Shown: positions 47,217-59,915 of the stretch, in pieces | Layout of the letters: every line of letters starts with the position of its first letter | Position numbering within the stretch: the first letter of the stretch is position 1 | Assembly: GCA_947069175.1 (NCBI GenBank) | Contig: CAMTDV010000017.1 | Coordinates: 39,689,126-39,753,125 of the forward strand | DNA from: Scalesia atractyloides | Lineage: Eukaryota > Streptophyta > Magnoliopsida > Asterales > Asteraceae | Length of the DNA stretch: 64,000 bases | Direction: 5' to 3' | Position numbers and translations under genes: made by a program | The notes under the pieces: model-generated | Databases searched by the model: none | The model's input: only the letters and a program-made list of their open reading frames with translations | What the model was told of the DNA's origin: nothing

Positions 47217-50200
47217 AGCCCCGAGGCTCACCGAGCTCGAGATACATCGCCTTGTTCTTTCCCCTCTCCCGCTAACCAGAGACAACCACCGCCGCCGTTC
47301 GCCGGAGAAGACGACCGGAAACCAACGTAAACGCGCGGCACCCTTTTTGTTTCGGTATATCCTTTCTACCTTTTTATTTCGTTTATTTTCATTTGAACAT
47401 CATTGCTACTTATCCTCATAAAAAACCAAAAATCTTTAAGTTTAACACACAACAGTGTGGTTAGTTTTATTTATATGTAGTTTTATTTATATGAAGATGA
47501 TAATCAATTGCTATACCTTAAAATTTATAAAAACCATAAATCAAGAACCAAACTGGAACTTAGTCCAGTGGTGTTGTGCGTGATCAATAAAGCCGCTGGT
47601 CACAGGTTCGAAACCCAGTAACCCGGTATTGACGCTGTTTATTGTTTTTAATTAATAAAACCAGATTACAATTAAACACGGATATCCCACTGGGTTAGAC
47701 ACGTAGGCCAGCGGTCGGGCTACGTGCACGTAAGCGAGAGGTCACGCGTTCAAGTCCGGGCAAACACCTATTCAGGCCGGTTGACCGGGTTTTTGGGCCC
47801 TTCTCTTTGGGCCGATTTTTTTGAATCGTTTCTAAATTGTTTCCTTTTTTAACAGTTTATGATAATTATTATTATTAAGATTATTATTATCGTTAATATC
47901 ATTATTATTATTTTCATTATTATTATTTTTAACTATCATTATTATTAATATAGTTATCACTATCATTATTACAATTATGATTATAAAATTCTTAATTACA
48001 AGATTATGTTATCATAAGAATTTTTACCAATTTTTTAACTTATCATCATAACTCTTTCTAAAGCATAGTTAACTAAGTATTTGAAATTTTTTCTTATAAG
48101 TTAGATTAACTAATTTATAAACATCAGATATCAAGATAATACAATCCAAATCAATAATTAACAATGAGTTCGTCATTTAATTATTAGGTTAACCATTTCA
48201 TTCGCTTGGACGTTCCAATCTTTACTCGTGCGTTATTTCAAGAACTCTTACGCAACCAAAGGTGAGTATACTTGATCCCATTTTGTTTTAACACTTTTGG
48301 GTGCAACATGTATTCGTTATCAAACACACGACACTTGAAACTTGTTATTCACAATCTACCCACTTTAAACATAGAACGATGTTGTCACACCCCAACCGAT
48401 GGCGGAAACATCAAGGCGGGACGAAATAGATTGCTCGTTGCTCATAACGCTATTTGTGACGATAATTAAATCAAAACCGTTTTCATTTCATAACATAAAT
48501 CGTCATTACAATACATGGAATTTCAAATATGAATAAACACCAGACAATTATGACAAGTTCTACATACAAACATATAATCTAGTGATTTCTTGGGCGCGTT
48601 TTCTAGTCCTCCCTACTAGATTTCATACGTTCCTCATCTTCAACCTGTAACATGTTTAAAATAAAATTCAATGCAAAATCAAAGGCGAGTATACTAGTGT
48701 TCATACGTACATAGCATAAAAATGAGTTTAAACAATTCCACATGGCAAGCTATTGAAACAAGATAAACAATAAAGTTGGCATGTGTTTAACTAATCAAAC
48801 CAATGATGAAACACAATAAGCTCTTAACATAACCTCAAGCATACGGGTGGTGCGTTAATCCTATAGCGCTATATATGTCAAGCATAGGCTCGTATGAAGT
48901 TAATGATCAGTCTAGCACAAAACGTATAATCCCAAGTTTAATGTATCAAGTAGTCAAGTATGCAAACATGTATAAGGATTGTTTGTGCATTAAGAATAAG
49001 GTTTAAGTGTAAGTTTTCATAGTTTAACATGTTACACCCCAAAAGTGGTAACGAAAAGGGGTTCAAGTTGACTCACGGTTTTGCAAGCTTTCTGTTTGAC
49101 ATGTCTGTGAAGGGTTGTTGACTGTTGGAGGAAAACCGAGTTATCCTACAAGAGGAAACGTATGTGTGAGTATTGGACGTTGATGGAAGATTCAGAATTG
49201 AAATAAAGTCTAACAAAATAATATACACGAAAATAATCACTAAGGTCTAGCACTCGTTTTCACACTATGAGAACCCATTAGGGTTTATATGATTTCATAG
49301 GTTAACACCTATTAGAATCGCAACGAGGAATTAAACACTTTGGTGATCTCACTTAGTAGCTTGACGAGTAACTATTTAGTCATCATCAAGGGTTCGGTTT
49401 TAGGGATTTTATATAGTTTATATGTATATATTACATTATAAGTCCAACAAGATTATCATGGAAGTCATGTAGGTGGTAGGAGGTGTAACCATCCATTTAG
49501 GACCTCATGTAAAGTTCACCACTACACAAGTTGTTATAGACAACAAGGAGGGTCAAGAACATAAACAAGAATGAAATATTAACACCTAATCTAAGTAAAA
49601 CATCAAGTGATGTGTGGACTTGTATGTAGGTTAGCCCAAGCTAACCAAGTAGTCACACAACTTCAAGTTCAAGACTTGACATCACTTGTGAGCTAAAAAC
49701 TCATACAAAACAGAAAGTTTGTGAGGATAAAGTCTGATTTTGAATGTCACACCCTTATTTTTAAGCCCAACTAACCATACAAGTGATTGTGAGCATTAGG
49801 ACATAGGAATGTGTATAAGATAACTCAAGTTAAAGTTGTTTTAACAATGTTCAAAGTACATCAGAAAGTTTCAGCCCACTTAGGAGCCTTTTTGGTGAAG
49901 TTCCAGGTCTGGATTCTCCAAGGAGAATCCATGGAATCATACCTAAGGTTCATCCAAGTGTTTTGAAAGAAGAATCAAAGAAAAAGACCAAGTATTGTGA
50001 AGTTATGCTCACTTTGGCAAAGTATGACGAATCTGCCAAGTTCTTGAGATTGCAGCGGATTATGGTGTGTTTGAGAGTGATTAGAGAGTGTTTGCAAAGT
50101 GAAAATGCTTGGAAGAGGCTTGACATTTATAGGGGAAGGAGTTAGGGTTGTTGGAGGGTGATTAAATGGGGTTTAGAGGCCATTTGTGGAGGGTTTGGTG

Positions 50201-51298
50201 TGTGGATTCATGAAATCCCGCGGTTGTTTGAAGTTTCTGCCCGCCAGACCCCGTTACGGACCGTGGGGGGGTGGACCATACGGTCCGCAAGGCCCAGGCA
50301 GAAAACACAATTTTTTTTATTTTGTGATTAGGACCTTGTCCAAATGTTATGTATTAAGTATCTTTGCATTATTCTAGGATGCTCAAGTATAAGAACCATA
50401 TTCTAAGGATTGCACAAGTATAAAACGAACATGATTAAGTATAAGAATTGCGTATAAATTTCGTATGAAGCATGTATGTGACGTATTTATGAATCTATCA
50501 AACGTTTCCAAGAATAACGAATCAAGTATCGTTTGTATAGTGTATGAATGTATATAACACTAATTGAAATAAAATACGAATTTCATTATGATCCAAGTCT
50601 CGGATATTACAATGATTACAACGAAAGAACGAATACAAGATTACAAAGTTTCCAAGAATAGCATTACAAGGAGAGCTTTCCAATTATGGAAAGTATGAAA
50701 AAGCGGGGCGTTACAGATGTGATGCTTGTTAATCTTTTATTCTATGTGAACTTTCCGTGTCTATGTGGTCATAAACTTTGTATAAGACTACCTTAACAAT
50801 TATTGCGCTATAGAATTAACGCACCGCCCTTGAGTCTTGGGGTATTATTAAGTAAAACATGTTAACCCCCGGCTAGTCTTTGGGAAAGGCACTTTTCTTT
50901 GGAAAATTTGGTTTGAACACATGTTTACACCGTTTCAGCATACTTGTTAACTTGCATATTGTTATTCATGTTGAGTATGATTATTTAAATGATTTATGCT
51001 AATTATTTTATGTATCAAACGTATATACTCGCCAACTTTTTGTTGATTTTATTTTAATACATGTTGAAGGTTGATAGACGAAGTGACGAAGAATCAAATT
51101 AGGATGGATGTAGAAACCCACATTAATTTGAATCTTGGTCTATGCTTGTTATCATTTTGCTTTGTTGAAAACAATGTATTTGAATTTTAGTCATTTATGA
51201 AATTGAATTTAATTTATATTGTCACATTTAGTGTTATGATGCTTTGAACGATTTGTTCATCTCATCCTGATGTTTCCGACATCGGTTAGGGTGTGACA
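47217..51298 (+). repeat. second, longer chromovirus LTR copy at the 3' side
   Basis: Starts inside the LTR (matching about 8256 of the 5' LTR), runs through the uninterrupted Athila site (47333), tRNA-like module b (47561-47626), the copia site (near 47632), module c (47692-47768), the Helitron site (near 47873) and the solo-LTR site (near 48196) to 48382. After the nested solo LTR it resumes at 50721 and ends GTGTGACA at 51298, followed by TTTAA. It gives empty-site evidence for the nested insertions in the 5' LTR. Confidence 0.8.
48383..50715 (-). mobile_element. solo LTR of another gypsy (Tekay-like) family
   Basis: 2333 bp, TGTCACACCCC...GGGCGTTACA, flanked by GATGT (48378-48382, 50716-50720). 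The uninterrupted form is seen at about 39395 in the 5' LTR. The minus-strand TATAAATG is at 50124-50131. Upstream of it in the sense direction is a GC-rich stretch (50223-50294) with the inverted pair CGGACCGT / ACGGTCCG. No internal coding sequence. Open frames inside are not supported. Confidence 0.88.
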
Positions 51299-51303
51299 TT
51301 TAA

Positions 51304-51879
51304 CAAACATATATAACTTTAAGCTAACTAAAAAGATATGAATGCATGTAATTTTTATAGTATAGTAATGTACCGTGACAAAAATGCTCCAAGGTATCTC
51401 GCATTGTTTTCTCAGCCATTTTTAAATACTCTCGTTGATGTCGATCGTGTTTCCGTAGGCAAGGACTCATAGCACTGAAGTACACTTTTGAATACTGGTG
51501 AATCTAAGCGTCCCTCTCACATCCGTTTTTGGTTTAAAATAATCAAAGTTGTTTTCCAAGTCTCCAGCGATGCGTAAAAGTAAACGTTTACTCATCCGGA
51601 AGCGACGCCTAAAAATTTAAGGGTTTGGCTAAGTAGGCGCTTCATCGAAGTAAATTTCATCAACCGATTGTTTGCCAAACGTCGGTCTCATTCAATATAT
51701 TCTCTTGGTCAAATTTCACGTTGAAGGCGACTACAATGCTTCATCTACCATGCCGCGAGTTCGCACGCACTCGTAACCGCCTCTTGCTCGACCTCCTCAT
51801 TGGTCGAGTCACCCTCGCCGGCTAAAAATTTTTTGTAATAAGAATTGGCAACGGACGACGAGGAAGTTAGGGAATCCAT
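51304..51879 (-). pseudogene. PIF/Harbinger transposase, N-terminal part (broken)
   Basis: On the minus strand ATG at 51877-51879 starts MDSLTSSSSVANSYYKKFLA and an acidic stretch (GEGDSTNEEVEQEAV). In changing frames this is followed by DRRLANNRLM, FASLETW-type text and YLKMAEKTTRDTLEHFCHG ending near 51373. A GT follows there, so the chromovirus may have inserted into an intron, but no good acceptor is visible at 7320-7331. The C-terminal part continues at 7331. Stops and frameshifts are frequent (near 51735, 51690 and 51590). Confidence 0.75.
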
Positions 51880-52166
51880 TTTTTGTAAAATTGGTTTGTA
51901 GTTTGAGGTTGTATGTGTAGGTTTTGATTTTTGGTTTGTAAAAAATGGGGTGTAAGATTGTATATATAAAAGTGATATTAAAAAAAACTAGTATATCTGC
52001 TATTTTGACCATTGGCAACGGTCCTGCTGGACCAACAATACAACATCAGCCGTTTACAAAAGGACACCCCACATTTTTGCAAAAAACAAGGCCTCTGGGG
52101 GTGGTCGTATGGCGTGTTTGGGCCTTTTTTGGGAAAAACGACAAAAAAATCCCACTACGGGTGGTC
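51880..52166 (-). other. Harbinger 5' untranslated end with terminal inverted repeat
   Basis: Non-coding on the minus strand up to the terminus CCCACTACGGGTGGTC (52151-52166). A minus-strand TATA-like TATATA lies near 51960-51967, upstream of the transposase start. Confidence 0.6.
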
Positions 52167-52169
52167 TAA

Positions 52170-52505
52170 GGGAAAGGCTTCTCAAAGTATTGCTCAAAGT
52201 CATCAAGTTGTTTTTTAAAATCAAATTATTATTAAATTGAAATACGTTGGAAATGCTATTTGCCTTAAAGTTTATGATATTTTTTTGATGATTTTGAGAA
52301 GGTTTCAGGAATGATGTATTGAAGTATTGTTCCAAGTCATCGAGCTGTTTTAAGATAGAATTATCGTGGTAAGTTGAATTAGCTTTTAGTTGTTGTGAAA
52401 GTTACATCCAGGAGTATGTGAATTCATTAGAAGAGATCCTGAGTTTATTAATGTTAAGTAAAACATAATTTTTGAAGATAACTTTTCGATAAGAGGCCAC
52501 TGATA
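52170..52505. other. host DNA between elements
   Basis: No gene. Words such as AAAGT.ATGATATTTTTTTGATGATT (near 52265) resemble the DNA just left of the Harbinger element (6190-6213). CAAAGTCATCAAG (52195) recurs in altered form as CAAGTCATCGAG (52332). Confidence 0.5.
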
Positions 52506-53141
52506 TGTTCACACCCCGACTCACAACGGAGGCGCATGCGAGGTGCAACAGATACATGGTACGAACACGTTATTTAAAAAGATACTGTATTACACACCAC
52601 AAGCATCGGTTACAACATTTGATTACACACTAAGTTTTAATGTACATGCACTAGTGTCGCAAAAGCTGTTGTCTTTGCTAAGTATGCTTCTATGTAGAGT
52701 AGTATCCGATCAACAAAACTTGAAATCCATACGCACTTCATTTTATTCTTCTTTAGCTTTACCTAAAAAACATGTTAAGTTTGAACGGTCAACTACAAAT
52801 AGCTGGCGAGTTTCATTGTTTTAGTTTGTTTCACAATTTAGTTTAAACCGATTGATTATGCATGTTTGACATGAAATGAAATTATACTAAGCCCATAAGT
52901 GAAACCTTGACTGTTCTCAAGTGCTGTGTCCCACAACCGACCCCTTAGCACTTTACCACCCCAAGTAGCTATGTCTAACACCACATAGCGTGTTCACATA
53001 ATTGCATGGACATGTGCAGTTGCAGTAGAACCCATGGCATTCGTGCCAGCTCAATTGGGTTTGTCAGACCAATAGTACTATTCACACATCCACCGGCTTT
53101 TGTTGATCACTCGTGTTTGTGGGGACTTTTCGTGTGTTAGT
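52506..53141 (-). repeat. gypsy-type LTR in reverse orientation, first part
   Basis: Begins TGTTCACACCCCGAC, which on the minus strand is an LTR end of the GGGGTGTGA(A)CA type seen in the other gypsy LTRs here. It is interrupted at 53142 by copia element 2 and should continue at 60382. The far end is not resolved, and no TSD can be shown. Confidence 0.5.
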
Positions 53142-53146
53142 ACAAC

Positions 53147-53453
53147 TGTTGATGCACTTGGTGTTCGTCACTTGTCGAATAGGCTAGATTGAACGTGTGT
53201 TGAAAATTGTATAGGTTAGAATTGAACACACGACCAAAATACGGAGCGAATAGTGAAATTGGGAACAAGTTCACCCGAACTTGACCTGTGAAGGTCAAGT
53301 TCGCCCGAACTTGTCCATGCACACTCCGGGCGAACTTGTTACCCTATATATAGGTGTGTTGTTCATTTGTCATTTAAGTTTTTGCCATCCCTACAGGGAG
53401 ATGCTGCCGGATTCTCTCGAGGAACTCTGGCAGCTGGATTTAAAGATGTATAC
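53147..53453 (+). repeat. copia element 2, 5' LTR (truncated)
   Basis: TATATATAGG at 53345-53354, with two CAAGTTCG / CGAACTTG-type dyads at 53264-53338 just upstream. Cut off at 53453 by the gypsy LTR. The intact 3' copy has about 150 bp more. Confidence 0.85.
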
Positions 53454-55706
53454 TGTAACACCCTGTGTTTTTACGTCCTATAAAATTTCGACACGTGTCC
53501 CGCTAATTCTCGAATGTCGTGTGCTAGGCGAGAGGGACTAAAAGCATCAACATGTTATTTTATAACCTCTGAGTGGTGAATATTAAAGTTGAGGGGTTAA
53601 ACGTGTCAACACGCTTAAACTATGCCTCTGAGTGACCTTTTAACGAACCCGGAGCTTAATGATGTTCGGTTATACTCCCGAGAGTGCTAAACATGAGAAA
53701 TATTGAATAAAACATGCTTATGTGTCGAAATATGGGATTTTGGAGAAGTCCAGGGGCCAAAATGGAAATTTTGTGAATTGGTACCTGTGGCGCCACACGC
53801 CAAGGACCTGGTGTCCCTGCGCGACACGCGGGAGAAGTCAGTTCGAAGAAACAACATGCCAGCTGTTGATCTGCATGTTTGGACACCACTCAACCCACCT
53901 GCACTCACATAACTCGAAACCATTAACTCAATTCCGGTTTTGGATACCTCCTATCACACCTGGAGTGATCTCTGGTGTTTCCATAACACTTGTCTCAATC
54001 CTAGATCATTCACTTCAACTATAAATAGGGGAGTTCATCACCCTTCATTCCTTGCACCTCTCAAAGTCTCTCCTTTCTATCTCTACTTGGAAGTTCCTGA
54101 TCAAGGAGCATCCTAACTGAGTTCTAGTCATCTTTTTGGATCACTTGTAAGTGTTCCAACCTTCTTCTTTTTATTTTATTAGGCTTTGAACCAAAGTCAA
54201 AGCGTTGACATAAAAACGCTTTGACTTTGAGCTAAGACCATTACGGTCCAGCCATTGTTCGGTACGAACATGGCTACGTGATTGTAATTAGGTAGGTGGT
54301 AATCCCCTAAAAGGGCACCTCCTAATTACCACGTTTGCTTGGTCAATTGACGGGTCAAAGTTATTAATAAAAAGTCAAACTAGGTCAGATTTGAAAATAA
54401 ATTCATATATGATAATGTAGGTGTTATAAAATATGTTTTAACACTTAAACAACTTGGTAATAATTATTAGAACATGTGTAAACATGTTCGGCCCGTCAAG
54501 TCCAGGTCTAAGGTCGGTTCGTAACCGAAAGTCGTGAAGTTTGACTTCTACTTTGACTTTCGGTTCTGACCCGAATTAACAACTTAGGTTACTGATTCTA
54601 AGTTACGTTATGACCATGTTATGTTTTAGTATAACCCTCTGGAGTTATACTTCATGGTCATGTAGTAATCCGAGTTTTATTGCAAGTTCCGTTATTATGC
54701 CTAAAGTCGACTAAAATGCCCTTTTTGTTAAAAATACGATTTTAACTATAAATGAACGTGCAAATGAGTTAAATACTGATATGTTAGTGTAATTAACATA
54801 TCTTGATGTTATAAATCTGGTCATAACTGAGTTTTGCAAAAGTAATCGTAAATTATGCTTTATATGCGTACGGTTAAGCCTACGTGACTAGTTTACGTAA
54901 ATTAACAGAAACGGGTTTAACCTTATCATTTTTATATCAAAATCTAGAATGAAATATGTTTACCCATATTAAACAAGTCTTAGTACTTGTTGGGTTTAAA
55001 CTACATTCTATTCCGGTAATCGCTTAATCTCGCGTTTAATACCGTTACTATCTTTAAGCTACCTGGTTCGAGTCTACAAAGTAGATAAGACCTGTTAGAA
55101 TTCTAATCAGTTATAAACACCATCATTTCCAGACTAAGAGCCTCCCGGTAGATTGTTACCTTACCTGTCTTCTTGAATTATCGGCTGAGTATTATTTTAT
55201 CGAAGAATTAGCTTAGGTAAATACTTTTAACTTATTTTCCTTATACGGGCTTGGGATACGGTATAATAATACCGATTGGTCGGGTATGGGATCATGTTAT
55301 CGGATTGTGATTTACTAAATTCTTATAACCCGTTTTATTCTATATTGTTTGATAACTTAAACATTGGGGGTTAATTCGACCATGTCTGGGATATCCTCAG
55401 CTCATTTAAGTTACTAATGGCCACGACCTTAAGCGCGGGTGTAGGCATACACCCAACAGACGCTAATGCTAATAAAATATTGAATCCCACTGGTGGATTA
55501 TTTAAGTGGCGTGTCGGTTAATCAGGTTATTCGGCATCTGCACCGGACCCCATATGTACTGACAAACTGTAGGTCCATTGTACGGATCGTTTGGGCACTA
55601 ATCTGACAAACCTAAGGTAAACATGTGGAATCCGTTTGCTTAGGCGACATTGGGTACACTCATTTGTTTTTATTTAATCGCCGTTTCGTTAATATTCAAT
55701 GTTACA
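53454..55706 (+). mobile_element. gypsy (Tekay-like) LTR without target duplication
   Basis: 2253 bp, TGTAACACCC...ATGTTACA, with TATAAATAGG at 54020-54029. About 190 bp upstream lies a GC-rich stretch with short dyads (GGCG-CCACA-CGCC at 53789-53801). The left flank (GTATAC, in copia 2) and right flank (GATCC, in copia 3) do not match each other, unlike every other LTR unit in the window. This suggests recombination between two separate insertions rather than a simple solo LTR. Confidence 0.75.
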
Positions 55707-55999
55707 GATCCTGGAAACACTTGGACAGAGCTTCGCATCTGTCGTGACAAAATCTCTGAATGTTGCAAATGAAATGTCAAGACTCGTATCTATAGGAGTG
55801 CAAGTTTGCTGGTGAGATGCAAGTTCGGGCGAACTTGCTTAGTCAAGTTCGGCCGAACTTGACTATCCACACATCATTCCAAGCGAACTTGAACCTTTAC
55901 AAACATAAACTTCGACATTTCGCTTCTAAATACAAACTCGATATTATACGATGACGTAGGCAACAAACATATGCATCAACAGACTCCCCCTTGGATGTT

Positions 56000-57600
56000 G
56001 CCATAGTCATCATTTTTCAATTAAGTTCTTGAGTCTTTAATGTTCTCTTGATCTTTATTTCTTGAATAACTTTAACTTCCTTGATCTTCGTAGCATCTAC
56101 AATCCTTTTCTCTTTTCTTGAGCTTGTCTTGATAAAACTTTAATCACCATGCTCCCCATTGCTTTGAGCTTTCTAGTATCTTTAATCAACGTGTTTTATC
56201 CAGCTCCCCCTTAAAATCAACTTTCTGTTTCAAAGTTCCTCAAACATTTAAATAAACATTTCAGATTCAAACTTTGAAATTTCAAAACATCAACATTTCA
56301 AATTTTAATCTTCTATCAGTTTTTAAACCCTCTCAGCTTTTAAACCCTCTCAGTTATTCAAATCCAAATTAATGACCTTGAATATCTGATTTATGTATCA
56401 AATTCAACTTAATGATCTTGATTAAACATTTTGACACTAAACTGAACATTTATTCAAATGTAAGTTTCAACTTAATGAACTTTTAAACTTTTCAGATCAA
56501 TTTTCAAAAGTTTTTAGATTTTGTTTAGCAACTCTAGATTTTGAAAATCAGTTTTTCATCATCAGTGGTCGAAACTAAAAGATAATGTAATATTTTTGTT
56601 TTTACGTAATGTGTATCAAACTCTAAGTATGTACAAACATATTTACAAACTTATTTTTGTTGAGTTTGTATTAAAGGATCATATCAGTTTTTGAGATATA
56701 TCACTAGTACCATTGACCTCTTCATGACACTAAGTTTTAAACAAATTTACCTAGATTGTCGATATATTTGTCCTCTTAAACTTCAACACATTTTTCAATT
56801 GTTCCAAGATATGTTAGTTAGAATTAAGAAACTTGACTTAACTATGGTTCCTATCTCAGAATATACTCCCGTATCAAGATTCCCTAGATTTCATCTTATA
56901 GGTGAGTATAGCGTAATTGATATATGTATCTGGGTTATGCAAGACCTTGAGAGCTCAGGTTAGTACTACCGTACAGACAAAGAGATGAAGGCTCTACTTT
57001 AGGTGTGTTTCAATTAAGGAATCTTTTCAGCACTGCAAATGATTAGATCTTTTGATACTTTTCAAAATTGCATGCAGTTTAGGGGTTTATAGCGAAAGTA
57101 TTATAGAAGTTCTAGGCCATTGCTTACGCAAAATCAGAAGAACTTGTATAATACCCCAGATATCAACTATCTATAAAGACCTCGTATCTCAGAATCAGGC
57201 AATCTCTCAAACGAAATTTCGGAGTACTAAGTCCATATATCCGAGAGATGTTAATCCATAAGATTAAGCAGTTGTAAAATTTAGTTTATATCCCGGAAAC
57301 AATTTACTGAACGTGTAAAGCCTATCGACACATCCACAGTAAGACTTGTTTATACTTTTTAAACTTTACAAATCCTTAGCGTACTGTGATAGTCCACTGA
57401 TGTACTATCATTTCCTTTTATCCACAAAACCCTTTTTGCCTTTTTCAATGTTTTTGTACTTTTTGCTTTTAAAATGTTTTTGGATTTTCTGAAAATTTTT
57501 TCTCCCCCTAAAATTCAAAAACATATTTATGGTACTTTTTATTTATAGGAAAACATTGACCAACCAATGAGAATCACTTCAATTCGTCATCCATTACTGC
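56000..57600 (-). other. conserved non-coding block of copia element 3
   Basis: About 56800-57530 is the counterpart of 34240-34990 in copia element 1 and reads almost identically over long runs on the opposite strand. The antisense frame at 57052-57261 (plus strand, 69 residues) shares RTCIIPQISTIYKDLVSQNQ with that of element 1. 56000-56700 is AT-rich and only loosely matches. Confidence 0.75.
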
Positions 57601-57899
57601 TTCACAATTTTTCTTTTAAACCTCTCCCCTTATGATGACAAAAACCTTGACACTTTTGTGTTTGTAATATATCCCTGGGTTTTGTCTATTCAACAGTGAG
57701 GATTCTGTGATAGTTTTCAAATTTTCTTCAAAAATTTGTAAAACTTTCAAGTAAACGTTATTGGAATGTATTTTCGAAAAATTTTCTTCAAAAATTTTCA
57801 AAAATTGTAAAGTAAACGTTATTTTAGATTTCAAATCTTTTGTAAAAATGGCCTTTATATAAAACTTGTTAACCCAGCCCATCTTCAATGTGTGACCCA

Positions 57900-58858
57900 T
57901 AACTCTATTCTTAGTAATTTGCGTTCATTTCAGAAGTTTCTGCACAAAAATTCAAACAATTAGTTGAATAGTGACACCCAAGCCTTTGCAGTCTTAGGCG
58001 TTGTTTCTTCAACCTTAATTTTGACTTTCTTTCACAATCAGGTTTATTTTGGACTTTCTCAAGTTTCGGAAAGTCTTCTAACCTTTCAATTTTCACTGAT
58101 TGTATAACTTCTTTTTCTTTTACCAACCATGATTAATTTTTCGTTAAAGCTTTCTTGAAATACAATGTAGAAACTTTTTGTTCATTACTATTCGAGGATT
58201 CACCAGTTTCAAAATTTGAAAACTTAGTAATAACTGGTTTCACCTTGTTTGTAGTTTCTGTACATTATTTCAAAACCTGAGTTGGTATTCCAGATTTTTT
58301 GTTATCAATATGAGCAGGATTAGGTTTAATTTGTAAACATTTAGTAGCAATGGGTCCAGTTACTCCACATTTATGACACTTCCTGTTCTCATATCGATCT
58401 TTTCTATCAAACCATACACTCAAATCATAACATTGATTTGATGTGTGGTAGCCATCTTTCATGCTTCTCCTGTTCCTTTGATTTGACGTTGAAGCACTGT
58501 GGTCTGACCTGCACCACTTATTTTCAAATTTTTGTGAGTTTTGTTTTTCAAATTTGCTTGAATTTTTATAATGATTGGATGATTGTTCCGATGAACTTTT
58601 ATTTTTGTTTTGAAAACTTTTAAAACTTTGTTTTTGTTCTTCATTCTGCTTAGAAGGTTTTTGCGTTGAGCATTCACCTTTTTTGTAGATTGAAGAACAG
58701 TTTCTTGAATTTTTTCTTTTAGTTTTAAAAATATTTCATGTTTATCATTTTAGCTCTTTCATCATCGGTATTATCGTCACAATCTTCAATTATGACATCG
58801 TCATAATTTGTAACAATGTTACTTATTTGAATTTTCTTTTTATTTTCATTGATCGGTT
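57900..58858 (-). pseudogene. copia element 3 gag C-terminal part with zinc knuckle
   Basis: The minus-strand frame 58462-58265 has CHKCGVTGPIATKC, a complete CCHC knuckle, preceded in another frame by Asn/Ser/Lys-rich text (58677-58459). It is followed after a stop by LYFKKALTKN and WLVKEKEVIQSVKIERLED (58126-57911). The last part matches the text after the second knuckle of copia element 1 (YIKKARSKLQSWVAKK). Stops and frameshifts break it. The coding part is clearly more diverged between the two elements than the non-coding block downstream. Confidence 0.7.
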
Positions 58859-59915
58859 TTGGACATATATCCGGGTGGTTACCGATTGCAGATTATCGGG
58901 AAATGCAGAGGATCGAGATTCATCGGGTGATCACAGGAAGTTCAGATTTTTCAGATAATGACACAGAGTGATGCTTAAGTGTTAGAGTCCTGATCTCCGG
59001 TGAAGGAACAGTTAGCTGGATTAGCAGTCGTTAGTACCAGTGAGGAACTGAGGACGTTCAAAACGTTCGGTGATGATCTTAGGAATTAATGACTAGCTCC
59101 GCAGACGGATGGTTTCAAAATTACCAAGGAGATCTGAAGTTATTCAAGATATAACTGATGATAGCCTTTGGTGGCCATTATTTTTAGTCTTCAAGCAGAT
59201 AAATCATTCTTCTCTTTGGACTAACCGTCGTTGGCTAATGATGTTTGGTAATTAAGTGGCGCTGGTCTACTGGAGATAGCTATATATCTGGCATTGTGAC
59301 TGAAGAAGAAGAATGTGATTTTGATTACGGACATATGTTTCTCAGATTCGATGCGTTACCAGATTAACTGTTTCTGATGAAGATTTGTTGATTGAGAAGA
59401 TTACCGATTTGCTGATCAAATCTTTCTGAAGGGTGATTAACTACGATTACGCAAATCGGGATTTCATATTTTCGAGGGTATTCGTTGATTTGAAGTTTTC
59501 CGGTACGATGATTCGAAGTTTCTATCAATTTCCGGTTGAGTTTTTGATATTTTAGGAGTGTGCGGAATAAACTCTCGATGCTTAACGCTTATTCAAGAAC
59601 TGAACTCGGATGCGGTTATCGTCGAAATGGAGAAGCTGCTGCATTGATTAGCTTCAAGTTGGTGGTTATTCGAGAAAATTTGTCCGTCAAGCAAATCAGA
59701 GGAGGTCGGAAACCGTGCAACCAAAGATCTGAAGTGGAGATTTTTAGTGGAATTGAAAGTTGATAATGCAAACCCGGATCATTAATTAAGGGGAATTTGT
59801 TGACGCGTTCTACGACATCGACAGACACTTTGATTGAAGTTGCAGAATATTCAAACACGACTCAGAGTGTTGAAGATCAAGATCAAGCTTCGACAATAAC
59901 AAACAAGGGGGAAAC
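58859..59915 (+). other. 3' interior of copia element 2
   Basis: The first frame (GWLPIADYREMQRIEIHRVI, 58875 on, to a stop near 58972) could be the end of a coding region. I do not recognise the domain. The remainder is non-coding, ending with the PPT CAAGGGGGAAAC at 59904-59915. Confidence 0.5.

Larger units (their letters stand above)
6218..52166 (-). mobile_element. PIF/Harbinger element interrupted by nested retrotransposons
   Basis: The left terminus GACCATGTGTAGTGGG (6218) and the right terminus, whose reverse complement is GACCACCCGTAGTGGG (ending 52166), form a 16-bp inverted repeat with few mismatches. Both are flanked by TAA (6215-6217 and 52167-52169), the 3-bp target duplication usual for PIF/Harbinger. 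The only coding remnant is a transposase on the minus strand, in two parts separated by the chromovirus insertion. No Myb-like second ORF is visible. Outside DNA on both sides shares a word close to TTTTTTGATGATT (6203 and near 52283), so the element may have landed in a short local repeat. Confidence 0.8.
55707..58858 (-). mobile_element. copia element 3, inverted and truncated, non-autonomous
   Basis: On the minus strand: gag C-terminal text, a long non-coding block, a PPT (CCAAGGGGGAGTC, complement of 55982-55994), then the start of the 3' LTR TGTTGATGCATATG (55981 downward), which is cut at 55707. The LTR and the whole order match copia element 1. The 5' LTR and most of gag are missing, and the right boundary near 58858 is approximate. 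No integrase, RT or RNase H is present between gag and the LTR, as in copia element 1. Confidence 0.8.
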
